Shown one piece after another: positions 27,940 through 37,206 of a DNA stretch of 64,000 nt (positions are counted from its first letter, which is position 1; each line of letters starts with the position of its first letter). The notes beneath the pieces are model-generated. The model did not search any database. It was given only the letters and a program-made list of their open reading frames with translations, and was not told the DNA's origin. This DNA comes from Alphaproteobacteria bacterium (GTDB taxonomy: Bacteria; Pseudomonadota; Alphaproteobacteria; UBA6615), in the NCBI GenBank assembly GCA_011087645.1, contig JAALLF010000002.1, positions 124,001-188,000 on the forward strand, in the 5' to 3' direction. The translations under genes were made by a program, and so were the position numbers.

Positions 27940-29526
27940 ATGCCGGATCGTTACGATACCAATTACGACATTGGCCAGGACAATATGCGGAAATACGGGA
28001 TGGATGTGCACCATCCGGTATTCTGGATCAGCAGTTTGCTGATTCTGGTCTTCGTCATTGGCACGCTGATCGTGCCGGGACCGGCCAAGGAGGCGTTCGA
28101 CGGGGCAAAAGGCTGGTCGATCAATAATTTCGATTGGTTGTTCTCGGTCGGCGGCAACATCTTCGTGATTTTCTGCCTGTTGCTGATCGTTATGCCTGTC
28201 GGCAAGATCCGGATTGGCGGCGAGGACGCCAAACCCGAATATTCGAATATGTCATGGTTCGCCATGCTGTTCGCCGCAGGCATGGGCATCGGCCTGATGT
28301 TCTGGAGTGTGGCAGAACCGACAGCGTACTACACCGCGTGGTTTGGTACGCCGCTGGATGTTGCGGAAAGAACGCCAGAGGCGGCGCGGACGGCGTTGGG
28401 TGCGACGATGTTCCACTGGGGGCTGCACCCGTGGGCGATCTATGCCGTCGTCGGATTGTCGCTGGCCTTCTTCAGCTACAACAAGGGCCTGCCACTCACA
28501 ATTCGCTCGGCTTTTTATCCCTTGCTCAAGGATGGTTCGTGGGGCTGGTTCGGACACGTCGTCGATATCCTGGCGGTGCTGGCGACCATTTTCGGTCTCG
28601 CCACTTCTCTCGGTTTTGGCGCCCAACAAGCGGCGAGCGGGCTGAATTTTCTGTTCGGTGTCGATAACAATATCAGTACCCAGATCGCCATCATCATCGG
28701 CGTGACCGCGGTGGCGATTATCTCTGTCGTGCGTGGTCTCGACGGGGGCGTTAAGGTGCTGAGCAACATCAACATGGCCCTTGCCGCCATGCTGCTTGCT
28801 TTCGTTATCCTGCTCGGGCCGACCCTGGCGATTATCACTGGCATCGGCACCACCTTGGTCTCCTACCTCGCCAACATCGTGCCGCTGAGCAATTGGATAG
28901 GGCGTGAGGACGAAACTTTTTATCATGGCTGGACGATATTTTATTGGGCCTGGTGGATTAGCTGGTCACCGTTTGTCGGTATGTTCATCGCCCGCATCAG
29001 CAAGGGTCGGACGGTGCGCGAATTCATCGTTGCCGTGCTGTTGGTTCCGACACTGGTGACGCTGGTCTGGATGGCTGCCTTCGGCGGCGCCGGGCTGGAG
29101 CAGGCACAGGCCGGCATTGGTTCGCTTGCTGGCGGTATCACCGACGCTTCGCTGGCGTTGTTCCAGATGCTCGAAAATCTGCCAATCCCACAGATCACTT
29201 CGGGCGTGGCGGTCATCCTGGTGCTGGTGTTCTTCATCACCTCGTCGGACTCCGGCTCACTGGTAATCGACAGCATCACCGCCGGTGGCAAAGTCGATGC
29301 TCCAGTACCGCAGCGCATCTACTGGGCGACACTGGAAGGCGTTATCGCGGCGGTGCTGCTGTTCGGCGGCGGCGCCGATGCGCTCGGCGCCTTGCAGGCG
29401 GCGGCGATCACCGTTGGCCTTCCCTTCACGCTGGTACTGATTGCGATGTGCGTGTGCCTGTGGATGGGGCTGAACCATGAGGCGAAGTTCGTCACCAGTA
29501 AGGTGCCCGCGACAGAGGGCGTATAA
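27940..29526 (+). CDS. BCCT-family betaine/choline/carnitine-type transporter
   Basis: A 528-residue secondary transporter with 12 predicted helices for quaternary-ammonium or sulfonium compounds such as glycine betaine, choline or DMSP. The family signature is visible as GMGIGLMFWSVAEP (about residues 113-126) and as WWISWSPFVGMFIARISKGRTVREF (about residues 345-370; aromatic substrate box). The N-terminal tail of about 25 residues is short, which argues against strong osmotic gating. It is monocistronic, ending in a strong terminator. Confidence 0.93.
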   Translation: MPDRYDTNYDIGQDNMRKYGMDVHHPVFWISSLLILVFVIGTLIVPGPAKEAFDGAKGWSINNFDWLFSVGGNIFVIFCLLLIVMPVGKIRIGGEDAKPEYSNMSWFAMLFAAGMGIGLMFWSVAEPTAYYTAWFGTPLDVAERTPEAARTALGATMFHWGLHPWAIYAVVGLSLAFFSYNKGLPLTIRSAFYPLLKDGSWGWFGHVVDILAVLATIFGLATSLGFGAQQAASGLNFLFGVDNNISTQIAIIIGVTAVAIISVVRGLDGGVKVLSNINMALAAMLLAFVILLGPTLAIITGIGTTLVSYLANIVPLSNWIGREDETFYHGWTIFYWAWWISWSPFVGMFIARISKGRTVREFIVAVLLVPTLVTLVWMAAFGGAGLEQAQAGIGSLAGGITDASLALFQMLENLPIPQITSGVAVILVLVFFITSSDSGSLVIDSITAGGKVDAPVPQRIYWATLEGVIAAVLLFGGGADALGALQAAAITVGLPFTLVLIAMCVCLWMGLNHEAKFVTSKVPATEGV

Positions 29527-29547
29527 AGTTCAATAAATTTTCAACCG

Positions 29548-29583
29548 AAAAAGGGCCTGATCTTACGATCGGGCCCTTTTTTT
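29548..29583 (+). terminator. Rho-independent terminator of the BCCT gene
   Basis: Stem AAAGGGCCTGATC / GATCGGGCCCTTT with a TTAC loop and one G-U pair, followed by a run of T. The complementary strand also has a T-run of five, so it could serve the convergent AI-2E-type permease gene as well. Confidence 0.9.
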
Positions 29584-29655
29584 GAAAATCAAGTTTGCGA
29601 GGGACAATCGCATCCTGCGCGTCTACTTATTTTCTGCAAGAACACGGCTTAACAG

Positions 29656-30711
29656 CTAGCGGGGTTCGATTTTCCCGTCGCCGGAGAGCAGGATGGCGAT
29701 CGGGCGGGTGCGCTCGAAATAGGAGAAGATGATCATCGCGATCACCGTCAGTGGCACGCATAAGAACATGCCGACGATGCCCCAGATGCTGCCCCACAGG
29801 GCCAGCGAGAGGATGACCACCAGCGGGCTGATGTTCAGCGAGCTGCCGGTAAGGCGGGGTTCCAGCACGTTGCCAATAAGGAATTGAACGACCCCTATCC
29901 CGCCGAGGACGATGAAAAACTCCACCGGGGTGGGGAATTGCACCAGCGCTAGTAGCGCCGGGAAGATGATGCCGAGCAGCGAGCCGACCGTGGGGATATA
30001 GTTCAGCAGGAAGATGATGAAGCCCCAGAATTCGGCGAAATCGACGCCGACAGCCTTGAGGACGCCGTAGCTGATCAAGCCGGTCAGCACGCTGGTCATG
30101 GTCTTGATGGCGACATAGGTCTGGATCTGCTCTTGCATGCGGTGCAGCAGGCCGCGCATTTCGCCGCGATGATCGCTATCGGGGAATAGCGCGCGCAGTT
30201 TCTTGTCGAAGCCCTTCTGCTCGAACAGCAGGAACAGCACATAGATCAAAACAATGCCGAAACTGCCGGCGAAGCCGGCCGCGGCGCTGCCGAAACGCGC
30301 AGCTAGGCTTCGCAAGTCTATCTGGCCGAACACCGAGGTGATATCGGGCGGCTGGCTGAAGCCGGCCAGGTCTGAAGCCTTGGCGATAAGTATTTCGATA
30401 TTGGCTTGATAGCCGGGCGCCGCGGCGCTGACTTGCGCGATATTATCGCTGATCAGCTCGGCGATCAGGCCCAGACCGACCAGGACGGTAATGATCGCCA
30501 GGGTCATCGCGATCCAGTTGGGCAGGTGGTAGGAGCCCAAGGGGATCAGGTGAAAGGCGCGGGCCAGCGCGTTCAGCAGGTACCAGATCATGACCGCCAC
30601 GGCGATCGGGATCAGCAAATCGCGGCCTTGGATCAACAAGACGAAGGTCAGCGCGACAACGATAATCGATGACGCGAAGGCGACGGCTTTGGCGGAAACT
30701 TGCTCGGACAT
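29656..30711 (-). CDS. AI-2E family transporter (PerM/TqsA-like permease)
   Basis: A 351-residue membrane protein with seven to eight hydrophobic helices. The PF01594 pattern is seen in FWGFIIFLLNYIPTVGSLLGIIFP (residues ~225-248) and in the C-terminal GNVLEPRLTGSSLNISPLVVILSL (~residues 280-303). Members export autoinducer-2 or act as Na+(Li+)/H+ antiporters; no quorum-sensing gene is nearby, so the substrate is open. Confidence 0.9.
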   Translation of the reverse strand: MSEQVSAKAVAFASSIIVVALTFVLLIQGRDLLIPIAVAVMIWYLLNALARAFHLIPLGSYHLPNWIAMTLAIITVLVGLGLIAELISDNIAQVSAAAPGYQANIEILIAKASDLAGFSQPPDITSVFGQIDLRSLAARFGSAAAGFAGSFGIVLIYVLFLLFEQKGFDKKLRALFPDSDHRGEMRGLLHRMQEQIQTYVAIKTMTSVLTGLISYGVLKAVGVDFAEFWGFIIFLLNYIPTVGSLLGIIFPALLALVQFPTPVEFFIVLGGIGVVQFLIGNVLEPRLTGSSLNISPLVVILSLALWGSIWGIVGMFLCVPLTVIAMIIFSYFERTRPIAILLSGDGKIEPR

Positions 30712-30900
30712 GGGCGCACCTCCAATTATCGGATCAGCTATTCGCCTCTAGCATAAATGCCGCCGATTTGGCTCTAGAGCAGTATCGGGCGCTTCGCGCG
30801 TTGACGGCGATGTCGCGAAAATGGTTTGCTGAATGCCAATAATGAAACGGCGTTTGGCGGCTGGCCGGCGCGAAAATTAACAAACGGGGGAGAATGTCTC

Positions 30901-31479
30901 GTGACGACACCATTGGAAGGTTCGCGCCTGGAGCGCATGGAAAGAGAAGACTGCCCGCCTGAGCATCTCGATGCCTGGGATGAGATTTTGCGCACCCGCG
31001 GCTTCGATATTATGCCTAACGTATTTGCGTTGCTGGCCAACAGCCCGGGCGCCATGGCGGCGGTCACCCCGGTCGGCGCTCATGTACGCTACGCCACCGA
31101 CTTCGACGATGTGCTGCGCGAGCTGGTGATCATGACTGTGGCCCAGGAAATGCGCTGCGAATATGAATGGAAACACCATTGGCGGGTGGCCGAACGGGCC
31201 GGCGCATCGGCGGAAATGTTAGGCAAAATCGGCACGCCGGAACTCGAGGCCGAACCGGCGCCGATCGGGCTGGCGGTGCGTTACGCGCGCCTATTGACCC
31301 AAAACGAGCCGATCGACGACGCCATGGTCGCGGATCTGCGGGAGAATTTCGGAACCACCGGATTCGTCGATCTGACCATCATGATCGGCTATTACGGCAT
31401 GCTGGCGCGGTTCATCAACACCGTCGTCATTCCGGTGGAAGACAGTTACGACGATATCAGTTTCAACAAGGTCGCTTAG
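30901..31479 (+). CDS. Carboxymuconolactone decarboxylase-family (AhpD-like) protein
   Basis: A 192-residue all-helical CMD-domain protein. The core helix reads LRELVIMTVAQEMRCEYEWKHHWRVAERAG, with Cys and His retained but the CxxC of true AhpD absent (EMRC). The GTG at 30901 with GGGGGAG eight bases upstream is the likely start, although the frame is open further upstream. It precedes the luciferase-like monooxygenase gene by 103 bases and may be cotranscribed with it. Reaction unknown. Confidence 0.83.
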   Translation: MTTPLEGSRLERMEREDCPPEHLDAWDEILRTRGFDIMPNVFALLANSPGAMAAVTPVGAHVRYATDFDDVLRELVIMTVAQEMRCEYEWKHHWRVAERAGASAEMLGKIGTPELEAEPAPIGLAVRYARLLTQNEPIDDAMVADLRENFGTTGFVDLTIMIGYYGMLARFINTVVIPVEDSYDDISFNKVA

Positions 31480-31546
31480 CGGATTTTGGCCGGTGCTATT
31501 GGTCGTTGTGCGTCAGGCGCGGTAGCATCGGGACACCAATAATAAA

Positions 31547-31565
31547 GCCCCCACCGGGTGGGGGC
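31547..31565 (+). promoter_or_regulatory. GC hairpin directly before the LLM monooxygenase ribosome site
   Basis: Perfect 8-bp stem GCCCCCAC / GTGGGGGC with a 3-base loop, ending a few bases before the AAAGGGAG ribosome site of the gene at 31583. There is no T-run, so it is not a typical terminator. It may protect the 5' end, be a processed intercistronic hairpin, or be a repeat remnant. Confidence 0.5.
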
Positions 31566-31582
31566 CGAAAGGGAGAACACCC

Positions 31583-32827
31583 ATGGTAAAAGTCCTTGTC
31601 CAAATGTATCCGGTGCTGCGCGCCGAAAGCGTAGAGGAACGTAGGGAACTCCGCCCGATGGGGCGCAATAAAGAGCGTTTCCAAGAGGCCATGGACGGCA
31701 TGCCCGACATCCTCACCGCGATGGACGATCTGGGTGTTTGGGGCGTCTCTTCGATCGAGCATCACTTCCATTCGGAAGGCTATGAGGTTGGCCCGTCGAT
31801 CGGTATGAACACCGGCTACTGGGCAGGTCTGACGAACAAGGTCAGGATCGGCAGCCTGGGCTACGTCATGTCGGTCGACGACCCCATCCGCGTGGCGGAA
31901 GAAACCGCGACGCTGGACCACATCACCAAGGGACGTTGCTTCGTCGGCTTCGCGCGCGGCTATCAGGCGCGCTGGACCAATGTACTCGGCCAAAAGCTGG
32001 GCAGCGTGGCGACACTTTCGGACAAGAGCGAAGCCGACTTGCGCAACCGCGAGATTTTTGAGGAGCAGGTCGATCTGGTGATGAAGGCCTGGACCGAGGA
32101 ATCCTTCGATTACAAAAGCGATCTGTGGCAATACCCCTATCCCCATGACGAAGGCCTGGAGGGCTGGTTCATGGGCGACGTTACAAGGCAGTTGGGCGCC
32201 CCCGGCGAAATGGACGAAGACGGCAAGCTGCGCAAAATATGCGTCGTGCCGGCGCCTTACACCGACCCCCATCCGAAGGTATTTATCGCCAGTAACGCCA
32301 GCATCGAGACCGTTGAATATGCCGGCGCGCGCGGCTTCGTGCCGTCCTACTTCTCCAGCATCGGGCGGTGCGCCACCTATGGTCCGCGCTACACCGAAGT
32401 GGCCAACGAAAACGGCTACAATTTCGCGCCTGGCCAAAACCAGGCGATTGTGCGCTGGCCTCATATCGGCGGCAGCCATGACGAGGGTGCGCAGATGGCC
32501 CTCGACTGGTCGAGCGATATCTTCATGAACTTCTACGGTCCCCTGTTTCCCGATTGGACTGATGCCAAGAAGAACGCCACCGACAAGGAAATGCTGGACC
32601 TGATGGACGATACCGGATTGTTCCAGTACGGCACGGTCTCGGAAGTGCGCGATTTCTATATCGACCAGTGGAAGCAGCTGCCGGCGGAATACATCACCTT
32701 GATCTATCACTATGCGCAGACGCCGAAGCAGGACATGATCGACCAAATGAAGATCTTCATGGAGGAGGTGAAGCCGGCCCTGGACGAGCTAACCGGCTAC
32801 GAGGATATCGAACAAGCCGCCGAATAG
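31583..32827 (+). CDS. LLM-class flavin-dependent monooxygenase
   Basis: A 414-residue bacterial-luciferase-like TIM-barrel oxidoreductase using FMNH2 (or F420). Typical segments are WGVSSIEHHF near residue 54, VRIGSLGYVMSVDDPIRVAEETATLDHITKGR (residues 87-118) and the flavin-site FVGFARGYQ. Such enzymes oxygenate alkanes, sulfonates, terpenes or aromatic compounds; no flavin reductase is adjacent. Ribosome site AAAGGGAG. Followed by a strong terminator. Confidence 0.9.
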   Translation: MVKVLVQMYPVLRAESVEERRELRPMGRNKERFQEAMDGMPDILTAMDDLGVWGVSSIEHHFHSEGYEVGPSIGMNTGYWAGLTNKVRIGSLGYVMSVDDPIRVAEETATLDHITKGRCFVGFARGYQARWTNVLGQKLGSVATLSDKSEADLRNREIFEEQVDLVMKAWTEESFDYKSDLWQYPYPHDEGLEGWFMGDVTRQLGAPGEMDEDGKLRKICVVPAPYTDPHPKVFIASNASIETVEYAGARGFVPSYFSSIGRCATYGPRYTEVANENGYNFAPGQNQAIVRWPHIGGSHDEGAQMALDWSSDIFMNFYGPLFPDWTDAKKNATDKEMLDLMDDTGLFQYGTVSEVRDFYIDQWKQLPAEYITLIYHYAQTPKQDMIDQMKIFMEEVKPALDELTGYEDIEQAAE

Positions 32828-32849
32828 TTTCGGCAATACCCGGTTTTCG

Positions 32850-32883
32850 CGGGCGGTGGCCAAGGTCACCGCCCGTTTTTTTT
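32850..32883 (+). terminator. Rho-independent terminator after the LLM monooxygenase
   Basis: Stem CGGGCGGTG / CACCGCCCG with a short loop, followed by eight T. Ends the CMD/LLM transcription unit. Confidence 0.92.
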
Positions 32884-32898
32884 GGGGGGTACCCCCAT

Positions 32899-32930
32899 CC
32901 TTCGAGACGCGATCTTCGATCGCTCCTCAG
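32899..32930. repeat. Single arm of the CTTCGAGACG...CTCCTCAG repeat
   Basis: The sequence starts CCTTCGAGACGCGATC and ends CGCTCCTCAG, matching the arms at 8079-8172, but has no facing arm nearby. It is the first item in a 537-base gene-free stretch (32884-33420) filled with repeats. Confidence 0.6.
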
Positions 32931-33011
32931 AGCCTGGCCGGAAATGAATTGTTTGTTTCTAAGACCTTGTTCCCCGCCCCGTGGGAGAAAACCAAACGCA
33001 ATGGCTAACGC

Positions 33012-33187
33012 CACCCCCCCCTCCCTAACTCTCCCCCTCGCTGGGGGGATTGAGGCTGGACCGTCACGCCAGTGGCGTGGCGTAAGTCAGCCGAAATAAT
33101 TTTTTCTGTGAAGCGACTTTCGCCGCGCTGTTGCGCGACGGTTCGCTCCACAGCCCCCCTTGAGGGGGGAGGGTTGGGGTGGGGGTG
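33012..33187. repeat. ~175-bp direct repeat, copy 1 (left of the gamma-glutamyltransferase gene)
   Basis: Begins CACCCCCCCCTCCCTAAC and ends GGGTTGGGGTGGGGGT, so its termini are imperfect inverted repeats. It also contains internal palindromes (TCACGCCAGTGGCGTGGCG and CCGCGCTGTTGCGCG regions). Nearly identical, and in the same orientation, to 35021-35195. No open reading frame. Looks like a MITE-type or REP-type element. Confidence 0.85.
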
Positions 33188-33249
33188 ATGACGCTCGAGG
33201 GTCAGATTGATAAACCGCTGATATCGCTCACTTCATTTTGAGTCAGACT

Positions 33250-33319
33250 CTCAGGATGAGGACGAGGGTACACAGAAAAAGCCCTCATGCTGAGGAGGCG
33301 CGTGAGCGTCGTCTCGAAG
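33250..33319. repeat. Inverted repeat of the CTTCGAGACG family, degenerate left arm
   Basis: A short left remnant CTCAGGATGAGGA (33250-33262) faces a full right arm at 33283-33319 that starts CCTCATGCTGAGGAGG and ends CGTCTCGAAG. It lies between the 175-bp repeat copy 1 and the gamma-glutamyltransferase gene. Confidence 0.6.
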
Positions 33320-33420
33320 TAAGAGGGCGGGTAGCCCGCACATCGATAGACGAAGGTGCAGTTTCACCAGCGGGCAATTCCCGCTACTAGTAGCGCCGCT
33401 CACCACCGACGGATCATCTG

Positions 33421-35010
33421 ATGCTCCATTCCACTTACGCGACCAACGGCATGGTCGTAGCGCCCCACCATCTGGCGGCCGAGGCAGGCCTCGATGTTTT
33501 GCGCGATGGCGGTAACGCCATTGAGGCGATGGTCGCCGCGGCGGCGGCGATCGCCGTGGTCTATCCGTTCATGAATTCGATCGGCGGCGATGGGTTCTGG
33601 ATCGTCGCCCCGCCCGGCGGCGACCCGGTGGCGATCGATGCCTGCGGCGCGGCGGCGCAAGCGGCCACCATCGATTTTTATCGGTCCCACGGTCACGATG
33701 CCATTCCGGCGCGCGGCCCCCATGCGGCGCTGACCGCGGCTGGCACGATTTCCGGCTGGCGGGCGGCGCTCGAACTGTCGGTTCAATATGGCGGCAAGTT
33801 GCCCTTGTCGCGGCTATTGGCCGAAGCCATCGGCCATGCCCGCAACGGCATGGCGGTGACCGACGGGCAGCAGAGCAACACGCTGGAAAAAATGGGTCAG
33901 ATGGACGCCGCTCCGGGCTTTGCCGACACTTTTCTGGCGAATGGCACAGTCCCCCAGCCCGGCGACCTGTTCCGCCAGCCGCAGTTGGCGGCGACCCTGG
34001 AACGTTTGGCCGAAGCTGGCCTCGACGATTTTTACCGGGGCGACATCGCCCGGGCGATTGGCGACGATCTGGCCGCTGTCGGCAGCCCGGTGACCCGCGG
34101 CGATTTGGAATCTCATAGTGCCACCTTGAAGACGCCCCTGTCGCTCAGAACCAGCGCCGGCACGCTCTACAACATGCCGCCGCCGACCCAGGGGTTGGCC
34201 TCGTTGCTGATTCTCGGCGCCTTCGATCAGTTAGAATGTTCGGAGGCTGAAGGGTTCGACTTTGTCCATCTGCTGGTCGAGGCGACCAAGCAGGCGTTCG
34301 AGGTGCGCGACGCACATATCACCGATCCCGCCTATATGCAGGAGAGTCCCGGAAGTTTCCTGACCGAACCGGCGATCACATCGCTGGCCGCGGCGGTCGA
34401 TCCGAAAAAGGCGCAGGCCTGGCAACGCGGTGCCGAGAAGGGCGACACGGTCTGGCTCGGCGCCATCGACCGCGACGGCATGGCGGTGAGCTTTATTCAG
34501 AGCATTTATTGGGAGTTTGGGTCGGGCGTCGTCTTACCCCAGTCCGGCATTCTCTGGCAGAACCGCGGCGCTAGTTTTTCGCTGGAGGCGGGCAACCGCA
34601 ACGAATTGACGCCGGGCCGTAAGCCGTTCCACACCTTGAATCCAGCCTTGGCGAGGCTCGACGACGGCCGGGTGATGTCCTACGGCACCATGGGCGGCGA
34701 GGGCCAACCGCAGACCCAGGCCGCGGTGTTCGCCCGCCATGTGCGGTTCGGTCATAGCCTGCAAGCGGCGATCACCGCGCCGCGTTGGCTGCTCGGTCGG
34801 ACCTGGGGCGATGACAGTAATAATCTTAAAATCGAACCGCGGTTCGCCCCTGGCGTCATCGAGGCGCTGCGTGCGGCCGGGCACGATATTGTCGAAGTCG
34901 AGCCGTTCAGCGATCTGATGGGCCATGCCGGGGCGCTAGCACGCGGCCCAGACGGTGTCATCGAAGGCGGTTTCGACCCGCGAAGCGACGGCCGTGCCGC
35001 CGGTTTTTAG
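33421..35010 (+). CDS. Gamma-glutamyltransferase-family N-terminal nucleophile hydrolase
   Basis: A 529-residue Ntn-hydrolase precursor of the GGT family, expected to self-cleave into two subunits at a Thr. The N-terminal half shows GLDVLRDGGNAIEA and SIGGDGFWIV. The cleavage site region reads KGDTVWLGAIDRDGMAVSFIQS (about residues 346-367), with the Thr kept but the usual TTH reading TVW. The C-terminal half carries GTMGGEGQPQTQ. It has no signal peptide, unlike E. coli Ggt, so it is likely a cytosolic amide hydrolase with unknown substrate. It stands alone between two direct repeats. Confidence 0.85.
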   Translation: MLHSTYATNGMVVAPHHLAAEAGLDVLRDGGNAIEAMVAAAAAIAVVYPFMNSIGGDGFWIVAPPGGDPVAIDACGAAAQAATIDFYRSHGHDAIPARGPHAALTAAGTISGWRAALELSVQYGGKLPLSRLLAEAIGHARNGMAVTDGQQSNTLEKMGQMDAAPGFADTFLANGTVPQPGDLFRQPQLAATLERLAEAGLDDFYRGDIARAIGDDLAAVGSPVTRGDLESHSATLKTPLSLRTSAGTLYNMPPPTQGLASLLILGAFDQLECSEAEGFDFVHLLVEATKQAFEVRDAHITDPAYMQESPGSFLTEPAITSLAAAVDPKKAQAWQRGAEKGDTVWLGAIDRDGMAVSFIQSIYWEFGSGVVLPQSGILWQNRGASFSLEAGNRNELTPGRKPFHTLNPALARLDDGRVMSYGTMGGEGQPQTQAAVFARHVRFGHSLQAAITAPRWLLGRTWGDDSNNLKIEPRFAPGVIEALRAAGHDIVEVEPFSDLMGHAGALARGPDGVIEGGFDPRSDGRAAGF

Positions 35011-35020
35011 TCTGCTTACG

Positions 35021-35195
35021 CACCCCCCCTCCCTAACCCTCCCCCTCGCTGGGGGGATTGAGGCTGGACCGTCACGCCAGTGGCGTGGCGTAAGTCAGCC
35101 GAAATAATTTTTTCTGTGAAGCGACTTTCGCCGCGCTGTTGCGCGACGGTTCGCTCCACAGCCCCCCTTGAGGGGGAGGGATGGGGTGGGGGGTC
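35021..35195. repeat. ~175-bp direct repeat, copy 2 (right of the gamma-glutamyltransferase gene)
   Basis: Same orientation as 33012-33187 and differing at only a handful of positions, mostly in the C- and G-runs at the ends. It starts ten bases after the GGT-family stop codon. The copy fills nearly all of the gap to the next gene's stop at 35228. Confidence 0.85.
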
Positions 35196-35227
35196 ATTCA
35201 AAATAAACCGGGTGGGCTATTGTGACG

Positions 35228-36298
35228 CTACCGCGTGAAGGCGCGGGTTAGGAAATCGCCGACAGCGCGGTTCGATTTGGCGCGCACATTATCGTCGCGG
35301 CCGATCAGATAGCCGTCGCTGTCGACGCAAGCAGCCAAAATAAGGCGGCGCGATATCGGTCCGGTCATCTGCAAAAACGTGAAGCTGTCGCGCACCACCC
35401 CGTCGTTGCCGACCTTAAAGCGGCAGTCGGCCAGGTTGCGCCCGATCGGACGGGGACCGCGAAAGCTGCCATCCCATTGGTGGAAGGCATTTTGGTAGAT
35501 CACGAACTCGGTTTCCGCGCCGCCAGCACGCAGATCGTCCAAAACTTGATTGCAACGCATTGGGTCGACGATGGCGTCTTCCGACCCGGCGAGCATCAGC
35601 ACCGGCGCGCCGGTGGCGCGCGCATCGTCGAAACGCGCGATGCACGGTCCATAGTAGGAGATATGGGCGGCGAAGCGCGGCCCGTCCGGGCTGAGGGTCT
35701 CGGCGGTTTGCTCGAAGGCGCCCAAAGTGGCGGCGATGCCGCCATAGGAAAAGCCGATCAAGGCGACCCGCCCGCCGTCGATCTCGGGTCGCGCGTCGAG
35801 AAACCGCAGGCCCGCATAGGCGTCGGCCAACACCATGGTTTCGGTGACTTCGAGCAGGCGCTCGACGAAGCCCGTCGCCCGGTCGCGCCGCGCGCCGAAG
35901 GCGTCGACCACGAGGGCGGCGACGCCCATGGCGGCGAATTGTCGGGCGTAGGTCAATTCGCGCGCCGCCAACACGCCGGCGGCGCCGTGCAACAGTACCA
36001 CCGCCGGCACCGGGTCGGCGGCCGTTGCCGTCGGCGGCACAAACAGCCCGGCGCGCGCCGCGGTGGTCGGGTCTTCTTCAGCGCCACCGCCGACCTCGCG
36101 CAGGGTAAACGGGCTGTGGCTGGGATAGGAGACCAGTTCGCCACGCATCTCGTTAACCGCCGCGGGGTTGGGCCACCGGCCGAGGTCGAATGTGTCGGCG
36201 CCTACGGTCTGCGCGAACCCGGTTGCCAGCAGCGCGGCGGCGATTGGCAATATCTTCCGTCGAAGTCTGGGCAGGGCGGGTCGGTTGGGATAAATCAT
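35228..36298 (-). CDS. Exported dienelactone-hydrolase-like alpha/beta hydrolase
   Basis: A 356-residue secreted hydrolase. A signal peptide (KILPIAAALLATGFAQTVGA) occupies about residues 14-33. The alpha/beta fold shows VVLLHGAAG, the nucleophile elbow GFSYGG (Ser), an Asp in AGSEDAIVDP and a His in YQNAFHQWDG, giving a Ser-Asp-His triad, whereas true dienelactone hydrolases use Cys. The ATG at 36298 is preferred to a TTG two codons upstream. Divergent from the GST gene. Substrate unknown. Confidence 0.83.
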   Translation of the reverse strand: MIYPNRPALPRLRRKILPIAAALLATGFAQTVGADTFDLGRWPNPAAVNEMRGELVSYPSHSPFTLREVGGGAEEDPTTAARAGLFVPPTATAADPVPAVVLLHGAAGVLAARELTYARQFAAMGVAALVVDAFGARRDRATGFVERLLEVTETMVLADAYAGLRFLDARPEIDGGRVALIGFSYGGIAATLGAFEQTAETLSPDGPRFAAHISYYGPCIARFDDARATGAPVLMLAGSEDAIVDPMRCNQVLDDLRAGGAETEFVIYQNAFHQWDGSFRGPRPIGRNLADCRFKVGNDGVVRDSFTFLQMTGPISRRLILAACVDSDGYLIGRDDNVRAKSNRAVGDFLTRAFTR

Positions 36299-36368
36299 GA
36301 TCAAAGATTGTTATAAACGCGGTCGCGGCCCGTCCAGGCGCACCCGTTCAATTTGTCGGGAGGAAATC

Positions 36369-37169
36369 ATGACGTTCGAGCTGTATCACACGGCCCATTC
36401 GACCTGCAGCCAGAAGGTGCGGCTGACGCTGGCGGAGAAGGGGTATGCGGAACGCGGCAAGGACTGGGTCGATCACGAAGTTGACCTTGGCAAGTTCGAG
36501 CAGTTGAAACCGGAATATCTGGCGCTCAACCCCAATGGAGTGGTGCCGACCTTTCTCCATGACGGCGAGGTTATTCTCGAATCCTCGGCCATCGTCGAAT
36601 ATCTCGACGATATTATTCCTGAACCGGCGCTCTCGCCGCCCGACGCCTTGGGCAAGGCGCGTATGCGCGCTTGGCTGCGTTATCTCGAGGAGGTGCCAAC
36701 TGTGGCGGTGCGGGTGCCGTCCTTCGCCAATCTGTTCGCGCCGATGCGTTTCGCCAAACTGCAGGACGAGCAGTTCTCCACCCATGCCGACCGGTTGCCG
36801 CTGCGCAAGGAATTCTACCAGCGCATGACCAAGGACGGGTTCGGTGAGAAAGACGTTGGCAACGCCTTGGAGCAGATCCGCCAAACTTGCGAACGCATGC
36901 AGCAGGCCATCGAGGAAACCGGCGGTCCATGGTTATTGGGCGAACAATTCACCCTGGTCGATATTCTGGTAACGCCGGCAATCGACCGCATGGACGATCT
37001 GGGTTACGCCGATCTTTGGGCCGATTTGCCGCGCGTCGTCGAATGGTTCGAGCGGCTGCGCGCGCGTCCGTCTTATAAATCTGCCTTCTACCCCACGGCG
37101 CGCGTATCCGAACGCTACCCCGACCATTTCCGCACCGCCGCTGACCTGAAGGCTGAGCGGGGCTATTAG
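36369..37169 (+). CDS. Glutathione S-transferase family protein
   Basis: A 266-residue GST-like enzyme: an N-terminal thioredoxin fold with STCSQKVRL near residue 10 (Ser/Cys active-site region), the cis-Pro motif NGVVPTF, ESSAIVEYLDD for the glutathione gamma-glutamyl contact, and a C-terminal helical domain with the N-capping-box FTLVDILVTPAIDR. The ATG at 36369 follows GGGAGGAAATC, an ideal ribosome site; the frame is open upstream to 36297 without one. Role unknown, perhaps detoxification or ether/halide cleavage. Confidence 0.9.
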   Translation: MTFELYHTAHSTCSQKVRLTLAEKGYAERGKDWVDHEVDLGKFEQLKPEYLALNPNGVVPTFLHDGEVILESSAIVEYLDDIIPEPALSPPDALGKARMRAWLRYLEEVPTVAVRVPSFANLFAPMRFAKLQDEQFSTHADRLPLRKEFYQRMTKDGFGEKDVGNALEQIRQTCERMQQAIEETGGPWLLGEQFTLVDILVTPAIDRMDDLGYADLWADLPRVVEWFERLRARPSYKSAFYPTARVSERYPDHFRTAADLKAERGY

Positions 37170-37206
37170 GCCCACAAGATAAAGCGTCGGACGGATCGGA
37201 GATTTC

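Noticed and set aside
33421..35010. Periplasmic gamma-glutamyltranspeptidase acting on glutathione
   Set aside because: There is no signal peptide and the TTH at the processing site reads TVW, so only the family is supported.
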